From NCBI GenBank assembly GCA_044356305.1, contig JBIKWM010000005.1, positions 62,001 to 126,000 on the forward strand: 64,000 bases of DNA. Direction: 5' to 3'. Positions 1-8,811 of the stretch are shown in pieces (positions within the stretch are counted from its first letter, which is position 1; each line of letters starts with the position of its first letter). The notes beneath the pieces are model-generated. The model was not told the origin of the DNA. It did not search any database and was given only the letters and a program-made list of their open reading frames with translations. Source of the stretch: JBIKWM01 sp044356305 (GTDB taxonomy: Bacteria; Bacteroidota; Bacteroidia; UBA10329). A program made the translations under genes and the position numbers.

Positions 1-1
1 G

Positions 2-322
2 CCAGAAATGGGACTGATGCAGCAGGATGACTGGACATTGCCGGCCACGCATCATATGGATGGATTGCCTTGTGCCTCGGCCATAACGGTGAACACCGTA
101 CATGGCAACCGTGCCTCCATAGCTGCACTACTTGCCCGCCATCCCGTTCACTTAGAGAGCATGGAAGGGGCTGCTTTCTTTACAGTATGCAGACATTTTG
201 CCCTGCCTGCGGTGCAGATAAGGGCCGTTTCGAACCATGTGTTGCCCCGCGACCGGAGCAAATGGCAACTGGCCTTGGCAGTGAGTCGGTTAAATGAGGC
301 GGTGAGCCGAATTGCTCAATAA
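2..322 (+). CDS. mqnB: Futalosine hydrolase, C-terminal part (cut by window edge)
   Basis: This is the 3' end of a gene that starts before the window; the frame is already open at base 2. The visible 106 residues hold the active-site segment of the nucleoside phosphorylase/MTAN fold: a SMEGAAFF stretch (the Met-Glu pair contacts the ribose in this family), then VQIRAVSNHV followed by PRDRSKW. These match futalosine hydrolases of Bacteroidota better than MTA/SAH nucleosidase. The enzyme would split futalosine into hypoxanthine and dehypoxanthinyl futalosine in menaquinone synthesis. The N-terminal half is not visible, so a general purine nucleosidase remains possible. The gene ends directly at a strong terminator. 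Confidence 0.75.
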   Translation, partial: PEMGLMQQDDWTLPATHHMDGLPCASAITVNTVHGNRASIAALLARHPVHLESMEGAAFFTVCRHFALPAVQIRAVSNHVLPRDRSKWQLALAVSRLNEAVSRIAQ

Positions 323-352
323 AAAAGGCCGCCCCGGTAGGACGGCCTTTTC
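323..352. terminator. Bidirectional intrinsic terminator
   Basis: AAAAGGCCGCC and GGACGGCCTTTT form a stem around a short CGGTA loop, with an A-run on the left and a T-run on the right. It starts one base after the stop of the futalosine hydrolase and lies 20 bases past the stop of the convergent minus-strand gene, so it can serve both. Confidence 0.85.
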
Positions 353-373
353 TCTATTGTTCAGAGGCGTTGC

Positions 374-3300
374 TCAACGCACCACCAACCGCTCGGTGTG
401 CAGTATGCCCTCGCCTTCCACTACGAGCATGTAAACGCCTTTGGCCAAGTTGCTCACTTCAACCGATCTGCGGCCCGGGCCACCGTTGATGGCGGTATTG
501 CTCACGGTACGGCCGGTGGCATCGGTGATCCGCACCTGCGAGGCAATAACCCCGGCAGGCACATCGATGGTCACGGCCCCGGCTGATGGGTTGGGGTAAA
601 CGCTGATGGCCGCGCCATCGGCCTCTTCAATGCCGACACATTCATTGACGGTCACAGTGATGGTGTCGCTGAAACCGGTGCAGCCTGCAATATCCACGAT
701 CACGCTGATATCGTGGGCGCCCACGCCCAGATCATCGCCACTGAATATCACCGGATTGCCGCTCCAGCCGTTGCTCCACAGCACCGAGCTGAAGTTGCCG
801 CCTGTCACCGTGATGGTATCGGTGTAGTTGACACACATCTCTATGTCACTGCCAAGCTGTGGCTGCGGGGCGTTGTCCAAAAATGAGATGCCCCATTCCT
901 GCAGTTCGCCATCATCACCAAAGAAAGTGTCCTCAATGTACAGGGTCCAGGCACCGTTGGGGTCCTGACCATCATACAGGTCGCTGAGCGGTTGCTGGGG
1001 CTGATAGGTGCCCGCGGCAATGCCGTTTACCTGTGTAGTGATGCTGGTTGCAGCGGCATCGCTGAACACCACATCGTTCACATTCGGCACACCGCCACCG
1101 TTGCCAAGGCTAAGAGCCACCGTGTCGCCCGCTGGCGAGATCAGGTAGATGAGCATATCGGCCGGGTAGGCGTGCGGCAGCGACCCGATGGTGACGCTGT
1201 TGATGCGGAAACAACCGTTGAGAGCCGTTGGCAGGCCGCAGAAGTAGATGGACGAATGTGTTCCGGCCGGTATGTTGCCGCTCACAGGTTCGCTCGTAGT
1301 GATGGTCTGCGCCAGAGGGGTGTTGGCATAATTCGTCACCTCGTTGTCGGCCGAGAGGTCAGTGTTCGGATACTCATCGCCTTGCAGGGCGGTGAACACA
1401 TCAATCAGGTGCAGGCCCGATGCCGAGAGGTCGGCCGGAGTGCTGAAGGTGAACACGGCCGTATCGCCATGGGCCACCACCAGCGGGCAGTTCTGGGTCA
1501 CCGGGGCGCCTCCATCAACAGCATATCCCACCTGGAAATTCTGCACCGTCTGCAGGCCCTTGTTCCAGAATTTGATTTTCACGGTCTCATCGCCCAGGTC
1601 GCAGCCACTCTCAGGGGCAGGCATGCCAAGCGCAACAAGGTCAAACTGCGGCTGTGGGTAGATGAATATGTCATCGAGTGCGAAACCTTCCCAGGTGTTA
1701 CCCGAGAAATCGGATGAGAAGATGAAGCGCACCTTCACCGAGGCCTCACCGGCCACCCCGCTAAGCATGGTCTCTGCGGTCACCCATTCCGAGGCGGTCC
1801 CTGAGTTGCCGGTCCACGATGGGCCTGGGATCACCGCGTTGAAAGCGTTGGCCGTGTTGTACCAGTTCATGCCTTGACCCACGTTGCCCACAATGCTCCA
1901 TGTCAGGCCACCGTCTATTGATTTCTCAACCCACACCCCGTCCCAGTTGGTCTCTGAATTGAACTGAAGGGCGAAGCTGATGAGCGGGTCATCGGTAAGC
2001 GATGAGAGGTCGAAGCAAGGTGATGTGAGGTACGACAGCTGCTGGTTCTGATAGAGCAGCGTATTGAGGTTGGTGGCCCAGCAGTTGGTGCCGCTGAAGG
2101 CATTGTCTATGATGGTGCCTGTCGGGTCGCCCAGTTCCCATACACCATTGGTGCCTTCGCTGGTCCATCCGCCATCGCCATTTTCAAAGTCGATGAAATA
2201 GGGCACCGATGTGATGAGCGGATAGCTCCACACCTGCACACTCACGGTATCGTTGTCGAGGTCACCATCGTTGGGCAACACGGCCCAGACCGTGATGCCG
2301 TGTGCTCCGAGGGAGCTGAGGTCCAGAGTGGAGGTGAATGTGACCACGCCTGTGTCGAGCGAGTTGAGGTTGACTGTGAACGTCTCGCTCTGTGCGGTCT
2401 GACCATCCACCGAGTAGAAGACTTCGAGGTCGGTGATGGGGTCGAAACCGGCATTCACCACCGTAACGGTTAGGGTCTCGCTATTGCTCAGGGCACAACC
2501 TGACAGCGGGCTTACCACATTGAGCACTTCGGCATTGATGGCGGGTTGTTCCTCTAGGCTGATATCATCTACGGCAAAACCCTCGTAACCGCTCACAGAT
2601 GGGTCGCTGCTGAAGGTGAAACGCACTTTCACATCGCCCGAACCGGCTGCACCAGTGAGCAGGTGCTCCACCTCGATCCATTCGCCCGTGCCGTTGGAAT
2701 TGCCGCCCCAGAAATCGCCCGGAACCAGCCCATTGAAGATGTCGGCATTGAGCATGTTGTACCAGTTGATGCCGCTGCCCACAGTGCCTACCACGCTCCA
2801 GTTCTGTCCGCCATCGGTCGATACTTCCACCCATACGCCATCGTAGTTGGTCTCTGAGTTATAGGCGATGGCAAAGCGGAGGATAGGGTCTAGGTTCACC
2901 GCGCTCATGTCGAAACAGGGCGAGGTGAGGAGGCTGTACTGATCGTCTGCGTAGTTGACTGTGTTCAGGTTGGTCACCCAGCAGTTTACACCGCTGTGGG
3001 CCGTGTCAATGACAGCCCCGATGGGGTCGCCAAGTTCCCAGATACCGTTGGTGCCGGTGCTCGACCAGCCACCGTTGCCGGTCTCGAAATCGATGAGGTA
3101 GGGAAGGCCCGTGATGATCGGATAGTTGCCCACCGTGACCATCACAGTGTCGTTGCCCGAATCGGTGTCGCTCGGTAGCACCGCCCATACAGTGATGGTG
3201 TAGTCGGCAGCTATGCTCAGGTCAACGGTCTGTGCAAAGGTGACCGTGGCCGTGTCGAGCGGGTTCAGGTTCACGTTGAAGGTCTCTGATACAGGAAGCT

Positions 3301-4870
3301 GATCATCGATGGTGAATAACAGTTCGATGTCCGCGATGGGGGTCGAACCGGCATTCACCACGCTCACAGTCACATTCTCGGCAGCACCGAGGCCGCAGCC
3401 CGAGACGGGCGATACCACAGCGTAAACCTCGGCATTCACAGGAGGCTGCTCCTCTAGGCGGATGTCATCGATGGCGAACCCATTATAGAGATTGGCCGAC
3501 ACATCGCTGTTGAATGCAATGCGGAACCGCACGCTCGATGAGCCTGCTGCACCGGTCAAAAGGTGCTCGGTCATCATCCATTCGCCCGTGCCGTTGCTCA
3601 TGCCGCCCCAGAAGGAGTTGAACACATTGGCATTGAACACATCGGCATAATCAACATTGTACCAGTTGTCGCCCGTACCGACATTGCCCACGGTGGTCCA
3701 GCTCACACCACCATCGGTGCTCACCTCCACCCATGTGCCATCGTAGTTCTCCTCCGAATCAAAGGCAATGGCGAAACTCAGGATAGGATCAATCGGAGTA
3801 GCGCTCAGGTCGAAGCATGGCGAGGTGAGGTAGCTCACCTGGTCGTTGTTGTAATTCGGGGTGAGGTTGGTCACCCAAGCATTTACACCACTGAAGGCCG
3901 TATCGATTATCAGGCCTTCGGGGTCGCCCAACTGCCAGTCGCCATTTGTGCCGTTGCTGGTCCAGCCTGCGTTGCCGCTCTCAAAGTCGTTGAAGTAGGG
4001 CAGACCCACAATGGCGGGCACGTTGGTGAGGGTGATGCTCACCGTATCGTTCGATGTGTCAAGGTCACCGCTCAGGGCCGACCAGGCCTGCACGGTGTAG
4101 TCACCAAAGACTGATACATCCACCGTCTGGGTGAAGGTGAGTGTGTCCGAGTCGCCCGGGGCGATGGTCACAGCGAAGGTCTCGGTCACTGCGGCCGCAC
4201 CATCGAGGCTGTAACCGGCATCGATGGTGGTGATGTCAGATGTGCCATCATTGGTCACAACAAGCGATACCGACTCGGTGCCCAGTCCGCAACCGGTGAC
4301 GGGCGAAAGGATGGCCGAACCGATGGCATCGGTGGCCTCGGGCGGGAAGATGCTGATGGCATCCAGCCCCACTGCATAGCCGTAGCTGATGTAACCGATG
4401 AATCGCACCTGGGTGGTGGCCGTGAGGGTCACGTAGTCGCCCAGATTGTACTCGCGGTAGGTCCACAGTGGCACATCACCGGTGAAATAGTCGATGGTGG
4501 TCCAGTTGGTGCCGCCATCGGTGCTCACCTCCACGGTCAGTGTGTTCTGGTCTCCTGCCCACATGCCCTGCACATGCCAGAACCCGAGGCGGAAGAACCC
4601 GGCCGAGAGGTCGAGCACCGGGGTGACCAGCGCGGTCTCGTCATAGGTGTAATCATCAAAGAAGAAGAAAGCAGCCTGGGCACCGTCAACAAACGGGTCC
4701 TGCACCGCACCGATGTAGCCGCCATCGTTGTTCCAGTCAAGTACTCCGGTCACATACTCCTGGGTCATCTGACCGGGTACGCCCGACTCAAAATCCTCAA
4801 AGAACACAGGCTGTGCCTGAGCAGTTGCGGCCCACATGGTGAGCAGCGCGGCAAGGTGAAGATGCTTCAT
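374..4870 (-). CDS. Large modular secreted protein with T9SS type A sorting domain
   Basis: A protein of 1498 residues. The start is placed at the Met opening MKHLHLAALLTMW, which gives a clean signal peptide ending in AQA; a reading 62 codons longer would run into the divergent MORN gene. After the signal peptide comes a jelly-roll (MAM-like) segment with a DFESG motif, then three further copies of a module of about 300 residues. Each copy starts D-F-E-x-G-x-x-G-W, contains VEVSTDGG or similar, and ends in a CARDB-like Ig segment starting SPxSGC. A proprotein-convertase P-domain-like segment follows, then a C-terminal sorting domain (VYPNPS motif, end LVVR). No protease catalytic domain is visible. 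It is probably exported by T9SS and anchored or released at the cell surface, with an adhesin or matrix role by inference. Confidence 0.85.
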   Translation of the reverse strand: MKHLHLAALLTMWAATAQAQPVFFEDFESGVPGQMTQEYVTGVLDWNNDGGYIGAVQDPFVDGAQAAFFFFDDYTYDETALVTPVLDLSAGFFRLGFWHVQGMWAGDQNTLTVEVSTDGGTNWTTIDYFTGDVPLWTYREYNLGDYVTLTATTQVRFIGYISYGYAVGLDAISIFPPEATDAIGSAILSPVTGCGLGTESVSLVVTNDGTSDITTIDAGYSLDGAAAVTETFAVTIAPGDSDTLTFTQTVDVSVFGDYTVQAWSALSGDLDTSNDTVSITLTNVPAIVGLPYFNDFESGNAGWTSNGTNGDWQLGDPEGLIIDTAFSGVNAWVTNLTPNYNNDQVSYLTSPCFDLSATPIDPILSFAIAFDSEENYDGTWVEVSTDGGVSWTTVGNVGTGDNWYNVDYADVFNANVFNSFWGGMSNGTGEWMMTEHLLTGAAGSSSVRFRIAFNSDVSANLYNGFAIDDIRLEEQPPVNAEVYAVVSPVSGCGLGAAENVTVSVVNAGSTPIADIELLFTIDDQLPVSETFNVNLNPLDTATVTFAQTVDLSIAADYTITVWAVLPSDTDSGNDTVMVTVGNYPIITGLPYLIDFETGNGGWSSTGTNGIWELGDPIGAVIDTAHSGVNCWVTNLNTVNYADDQYSLLTSPCFDMSAVNLDPILRFAIAYNSETNYDGVWVEVSTDGGQNWSVVGTVGSGINWYNMLNADIFNGLVPGDFWGGNSNGTGEWIEVEHLLTGAAGSGDVKVRFTFSSDPSVSGYEGFAVDDISLEEQPAINAEVLNVVSPLSGCALSNSETLTVTVVNAGFDPITDLEVFYSVDGQTAQSETFTVNLNSLDTGVVTFTSTLDLSSLGAHGITVWAVLPNDGDLDNDTVSVQVWSYPLITSVPYFIDFENGDGGWTSEGTNGVWELGDPTGTIIDNAFSGTNCWATNLNTLLYQNQQLSYLTSPCFDLSSLTDDPLISFALQFNSETNWDGVWVEKSIDGGLTWSIVGNVGQGMNWYNTANAFNAVIPGPSWTGNSGTASEWVTAETMLSGVAGEASVKVRFIFSSDFSGNTWEGFALDDIFIYPQPQFDLVALGMPAPESGCDLGDETVKIKFWNKGLQTVQNFQVGYAVDGGAPVTQNCPLVVAHGDTAVFTFSTPADLSASGLHLIDVFTALQGDEYPNTDLSADNEVTNYANTPLAQTITTSEPVSGNIPAGTHSSIYFCGLPTALNGCFRINSVTIGSLPHAYPADMLIYLISPAGDTVALSLGNGGGVPNVNDVVFSDAAATSITTQVNGIAAGTYQPQQPLSDLYDGQDPNGAWTLYIEDTFFGDDGELQEWGISFLDNAPQPQLGSDIEMCVNYTDTITVTGGNFSSVLWSNGWSGNPVIFSGDDLGVGAHDISVIVDIAGCTGFSDTITVTVNECVGIEEADGAAISVYPNPSAGAVTIDVPAGVIASQVRITDATGRTVSNTAINGGPGRRSVEVSNLAKGVYMLVVEGEGILHTERLVVR

Positions 4871-4891
4871 ATCGCTTCGGTTTAAGGGGGG

Positions 4892-4899
4892 CAAATGTA
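4892..4899 (-). promoter_or_regulatory. -7 promoter element of the T9SS protein gene
   Basis: On the minus strand this reads TACATTTG, a perfect match to the Bacteroidota -7 consensus TAnnTTTG. It lies 21 bases upstream of the chosen ATG at 4870, which supports that start over the longer reading. Confidence 0.5.
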
Positions 4900-5015
4900 T
4901 GCGCCACCACCATGCGTGCACCCCCTCTGGGCAAGGTAAGATCATGTGCGTCCACAGGGCCCGTAATTGCGCACTGTTCACTATCCTTGCAAGCCTTTTC
5001 AACACATCTCTACCT

Positions 5016-5447
5016 ATGAGAAACCTATTCCTCGCTGCCGTGGCCCTGCTGGCCACAATCAGTGTTCAGGCCCAATGCGTGCAGGGCAACTGCTATGAGG
5101 GTGCGGGCACGTTCCGTTTCCCCAATGGCGATGAGTTCAACGGCCTCTGGCGCCAGGGCATACCCAACGGCTATGGGGTATATACCTTTATAAATGGCGA
5201 CCAGTACAAGGGCAACATGAAGGCCGGGCTGATGGACGGACGCGGCACCTACAGCTACGCCAATGGCGACCGCTATGTGGGCATGTGGAAGGCCGGACTG
5301 ATGGAGGGCCGAGGGCACTTCTACTGGTTTGTGCCGGGCGACCTGATGGACATTGCCAAATACGAGGGCTACTGGAAAGCGGGTGTGGCCCAGCAGTTCA
5401 CCGTGACCCCCCCGCAGAAACCGGCCGAGCCGCCTGTGCACAAGTAA
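5016..5447 (+). CDS. Exported MORN-repeat protein
   Basis: 143 residues. The start is set at MRNLFLAAVALLA because it gives a signal peptide ending VQAQ; upstream in-frame codons lack family character. The mature part holds about four MORN repeats (YEGAGTFRFPNGD, NGYGVYTFINGDQY, DGRGTYSYANGDRY, EGRGHFYW), each about 23 residues, followed by a short Pro-rich tail. MORN repeats form beta-hairpin strips that bind proteins or lipids; the partner is unknown. It is transcribed divergently from the T9SS protein gene and is closed by its own terminator. Confidence 0.8.
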   Translation: MRNLFLAAVALLATISVQAQCVQGNCYEGAGTFRFPNGDEFNGLWRQGIPNGYGVYTFINGDQYKGNMKAGLMDGRGTYSYANGDRYVGMWKAGLMEGRGHFYWFVPGDLMDIAKYEGYWKAGVAQQFTVTPPQKPAEPPVHK

Positions 5448-5453
5448 GAGTTG

Positions 5454-5520
5454 AATCTCAGTTAGCTGAGATTGAACGAATCCGGTCGCCATGCACTAGG
5501 CAACCGGATTTGTTGTTTTT
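5454..5520 (+). terminator. Tandem hairpins ending in an intrinsic terminator
   Basis: Two inverted repeats follow the MORN gene. The first is AATCTCAG/CTGAGATT with a 4-base loop (5454-5473). The second is AATCCGGT/ACCGGATT (5479-5510), followed by TGTTGTTTTT. The second has the shape of a Rho-independent terminator; the first may be an extra stabilising hairpin. Confidence 0.75.
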
Positions 5521-5595
5521 ATCAGGTTGTTACCCCAACTAAATTGAATTAAAAGGAGTGGATCAGTTCAACTGAATCGACCTCACCGCCACGAC

Positions 5596-8052
5596 TCACA
5601 ACCTCGCCCTGATGCACACCATCAGGTTGCGGCCCTTGCCGTAGAGGCCGCTGGCAAAGGGCCGGTAGTGCTGGTCGAGTATGTTCTCGAGGGCCAGTTG
5701 CACGGTGTAATATTTCAGGAAGTTGTACTCGGCCCGCACATTCAGGGTGTACCATGCCGGCACACCCTCGGTGGTAGCGGTCTCGTAGCGGTCCTCGCCC
5801 CCTTGGTTCATGTCGGCCAGGGCTTTCCATCCGTTCCATACCATGTAGGCCTCGGCCATCAGGCCCTTCCACCGGTAGCGTATGTTGGCATTGCCAAATA
5901 GAGGTGGTATGTGGTCGAGCGGATATGGCACCGTATCTGTGAGGATGCGGGCATAGGTGTACGTGACCGATGATGCCAACGAGAGTCCGCCCCAGATGGG
6001 GATATCGGCATCGGCAGTGAGGCCCGTTATGTAGGCCTGCTGGCGGTTCTGGTTGGCAATGATGCCATAGCGCTCGCCATTGTAGGTAAGGCTGTCCTGC
6101 CCGTTGTAGGTGAATGCCTGCCGCACCACGGCATCGGTGAGGAAGCTGAAGTGGCCCGTGATGCCTATGCCGCCCGTGGCGCCTATGCCCCGCCTCAGGC
6201 CCAGCTCGGCACTGTACAGGTAAGTGGGCCTCAGATCGGGGTTCGGCACCTGCATGTTGCCATCGACCGCCTCGAAAAACTTGCCCACATCGTCCACATT
6301 GGGGGCGCGGAAACCCGAGGCCAGCCGTAGCCTGATGTTCCATTTCCGGGTCGGGTTGTACACCAGGCCTATGTTGCCATTGGCAGCATGATACACCTGC
6401 CCGAAGGAGGTTCCGCCCAGGGCATTGACAATAGTATCGGAATAGGCCATGCCGAGGTATGAGAAGGTATAGCGCACCCCTTCGCTCAGGTACAGCTTCT
6501 CAGGCACAATCTCCCATCGGTGCGAGAGATAGAGCGCTCCCGAGGCCAGTTGCGACCCGCTATCGGGGTAGCGCGTGGCCACATCATGCGTCACCTCTTC
6601 AGTGACAATATCTGTGGCATATGCCTCTGAGGACACGTGGTTGTAGGTGAGCTCGGCACCATAGCGCAGGGTGTGCTGCCTGATGTGCTTTGCCAGATCG
6701 AGGTTGATGCCTGCCACGTTCACCGTCTCCTCGTTGCTGGTGCGGCTGTCGCTGGCCAGCTTGCGGCTGTGGCGGCTCTCTTTCACATATTGGTAATGGG
6801 CCGTGAGGTCGAGGGTGTTTAACATGCCCGCTGTGCGCACGTGCTGCAACGAGTACGATGCAATGTAGCGGTCCTGTGGGCCATAGTACCACTCTGCAAA
6901 CCGTGGCTTGCCATTGCGCACCGCCTCCAGGTTGTCGTAGCGCGGTATGTTGGTACTGCTGCTCATCTGAAACATGATGCGGTGCGTGCTCCGCCTGCCG
7001 GGCCTGAAAAGGAACTTCTGAAACAGGTCGAATTGGCCATAGCCGGTGGTGGTCATCATGTTCGGGTCGGGGTTTGCCACCACTGTGTCGCGATCGTCAA
7101 GGCGCTGAACATAGAAATGGTCGCGTGTCAGCTCACTGCTGAACGGGTTGTTCACGTTCCCCATCCGCATATCCTGAAAAGATGAGTAGGTGAAACTGGT
7201 GAGTGACCCCCATTTGCGGAAACCGAATCCCACATCGATATGGCCTGTGAACTCATTGTTGGCTGATGAGTAACGCACGTAGGTGCCGTTGCTCAAACGC
7301 ATCCGCCTTGTAATGTCGGTGTTGAGCTGAGGGTCGAGAGTGCGGAAATGGATGACCCCGCCCAGCGCATCGGCCCCGTACATCACATTGCCGGGGCCAT
7401 AGTCCACCTCGGCCCGCTCCAGCATGCTCTGGTCAATGGATATGATATTCTGCAGGTGGCCTGCCCGATAGATAGCGTTGTTGATGCGCATTCCGTCCAT
7501 AACCATCAGCACCTTGTTGGCCTCAAAGCCCCGCAGCACCGGGCTGCCCCCGCCCATCTGCGATTTTTGGACAAACACACCGGGCATGCTCCACAGCGCG
7601 TCACCGGTGGTCTGGCCATTACGTTCGGCCATGTCGCGCTGCGATATGCTCTCAACCGTCTGCGCCACAGACCTGCGGCTGTCAACGAAGCGCGAGGCGC
7701 TCACCACCGTCTCTGCCTGTAGGTTGGCGGCCAACTTCAGCCGCACCACGGTTCCTTCTTTCAGGGCATTTCGGGTCAATGTCAAAGATTCGAAACCGAT
7801 GTGGGCGAACCGCACGGGGCCTATGCCCGCAATGGACGATACGTCCACCTGCCCCAGAGCATCGGCCACGGTGGCCGCCTTGCTCAGCGTGTCCTGGGCG
7901 GTGGCGCCTCCCAGCGCGGCACCGTCAGGGCCAGATACGATGGTGACCTTCTGCGCATCGGCATCACTACAGCAGAAAATGGCGATGAGAACAGAAACGA
8001 TATGTCGCACGGCTTCGGCTTTGGGGTACAAGGCGCGAAATTGCATCGGCAC
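5596..8052 (-). CDS. TonB-dependent outer-membrane receptor, haemoglobin/haem type
   Basis: 818 residues. A signal peptide ends near DADAQ; a second Met two codons in is an equally possible start. Next comes a carboxypeptidase-regulatory-like beta domain (about 35-110), then a plug domain with VVSASRF, GDALWSMPGVFVQKS and LRGFEANKVLMVMDGMRIN. The segment NAIYRAGHLQNIISID is typical of the haemoglobin/transferrin/lactoferrin receptor group. The rest is a 22-strand-type barrel ending in an LMVCIRARL strand. The likely substrate is haem or another iron source, energised by TonB/ExbBD encoded elsewhere. No haem-processing genes sit beside it, so the substrate is an inference. It is transcribed away from the skp gene. 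Confidence 0.85.
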   Translation of the reverse strand: MPMQFRALYPKAEAVRHIVSVLIAIFCCSDADAQKVTIVSGPDGAALGGATAQDTLSKAATVADALGQVDVSSIAGIGPVRFAHIGFESLTLTRNALKEGTVVRLKLAANLQAETVVSASRFVDSRRSVAQTVESISQRDMAERNGQTTGDALWSMPGVFVQKSQMGGGSPVLRGFEANKVLMVMDGMRINNAIYRAGHLQNIISIDQSMLERAEVDYGPGNVMYGADALGGVIHFRTLDPQLNTDITRRMRLSNGTYVRYSSANNEFTGHIDVGFGFRKWGSLTSFTYSSFQDMRMGNVNNPFSSELTRDHFYVQRLDDRDTVVANPDPNMMTTTGYGQFDLFQKFLFRPGRRSTHRIMFQMSSSTNIPRYDNLEAVRNGKPRFAEWYYGPQDRYIASYSLQHVRTAGMLNTLDLTAHYQYVKESRHSRKLASDSRTSNEETVNVAGINLDLAKHIRQHTLRYGAELTYNHVSSEAYATDIVTEEVTHDVATRYPDSGSQLASGALYLSHRWEIVPEKLYLSEGVRYTFSYLGMAYSDTIVNALGGTSFGQVYHAANGNIGLVYNPTRKWNIRLRLASGFRAPNVDDVGKFFEAVDGNMQVPNPDLRPTYLYSAELGLRRGIGATGGIGITGHFSFLTDAVVRQAFTYNGQDSLTYNGERYGIIANQNRQQAYITGLTADADIPIWGGLSLASSVTYTYARILTDTVPYPLDHIPPLFGNANIRYRWKGLMAEAYMVWNGWKALADMNQGGEDRYETATTEGVPAWYTLNVRAEYNFLKYYTVQLALENILDQHYRPFASGLYGKGRNLMVCIRARL

Positions 8053-8067
8053 GAACCTCTGAAGGTC

Positions 8068-8075
8068 TATATTTG
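8068..8075 (+). promoter_or_regulatory. -7 promoter element of skp
   Basis: TATATTTG matches TAnnTTTG exactly and is followed by GCGCGCC. It leaves a 5' leader of about 50 bases before the ATG at 8133. No convincing -33 TTTG lies at the usual distance. Confidence 0.45.
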
Positions 8076-8132
8076 CGCGCCTTTCAGCGAAACGGCAACA
8101 TTTTAACCCTACATTAACCAGACAAGATCAAG

Positions 8133-8696
8133 ATGAATCTCCGTCCCATCGCCATAATGGCCCTTGTGCTCAGTGCCGGCAGCGTACAGGCCCAGTTCAA
8201 ACTCGGTTATGCCGATATAAACGGCATCATGGGCGTGATGCCCGAACGCGAAAAGATCAACGAAGACCTGCAGACCTACGCCCTGGGCCTGCAGAAGATG
8301 CTTGAGGATGTGAAGGCGCAGCGCGAGAGTGCAGTGGAGAAGTATCAGGCCAAGACGCAGGCCAAGGATACCACCGGGCTGGGTGCCATCACCAATCAGG
8401 CCATCACAGCCGACCAGAATTTCCAGAAAGCCAGCCAACAGGCCGAAGGCCGATTGGCCGAGAAGCGTGCCGAACTGATGAAGCCCGTGGTGGAGCGTGT
8501 GGAAAAAGCCATTGCCGAGATTGCCAAGGAAGGTGGCTACACCTACATCCTGAACAGTGTTGACGGTTCGGGCACCTCAAACATCCTGTTCGGCCCTCCC
8601 ACTGACAATGTGACGCTGAAAGTGGTGGCCAAACTGGGCATCAAGCTCGAAGGTCAGGATCAGGCTGCACCCGCCCCTGCACCGGGCAAGAAGTGA
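8133..8696 (+). CDS. skp: OmpH/Skp-family periplasmic chaperone
   Basis: 187 residues, the usual family length. The signal peptide ends VQAQ. The mature start FKLGYADINGIMGVMPE matches the Skp beta strand preceding the long tentacle helices. The Lys/Glu/Gln-rich middle (about 45-125) is a coiled coil, and the C-terminal strand YTYILNSVDGSG closes the trimer core in this family. Skp holds unfolded outer-membrane proteins in the periplasm before BAM delivery. It has its own promoter and terminator. The Pro/Ala tail is not conserved and probably disordered. Confidence 0.88.
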   Translation: MNLRPIAIMALVLSAGSVQAQFKLGYADINGIMGVMPEREKINEDLQTYALGLQKMLEDVKAQRESAVEKYQAKTQAKDTTGLGAITNQAITADQNFQKASQQAEGRLAEKRAELMKPVVERVEKAIAEIAKEGGYTYILNSVDGSGTSNILFGPPTDNVTLKVVAKLGIKLEGQDQAAPAPAPGKK

Positions 8697-8716
8697 TAGA
8701 CCCTCGTAGAAATGTG

Positions 8717-8751
8717 AACCGCCCCGGACCTTGTTCAGGGCGGTTTTTTTT
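8717..8751 (+). terminator. Intrinsic terminator of skp
   Basis: AACCGCCC pairs with GGGCGGTT around a GGACCTTGTTCA loop and is followed by an unbroken T-run. Confidence 0.88.
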
Positions 8752-8811
8752 CGAACATTGACAAGCCTAAGATTCGCCTTCAGTCCTCAACCCTGATACC
8801 TTGACCGCCAA

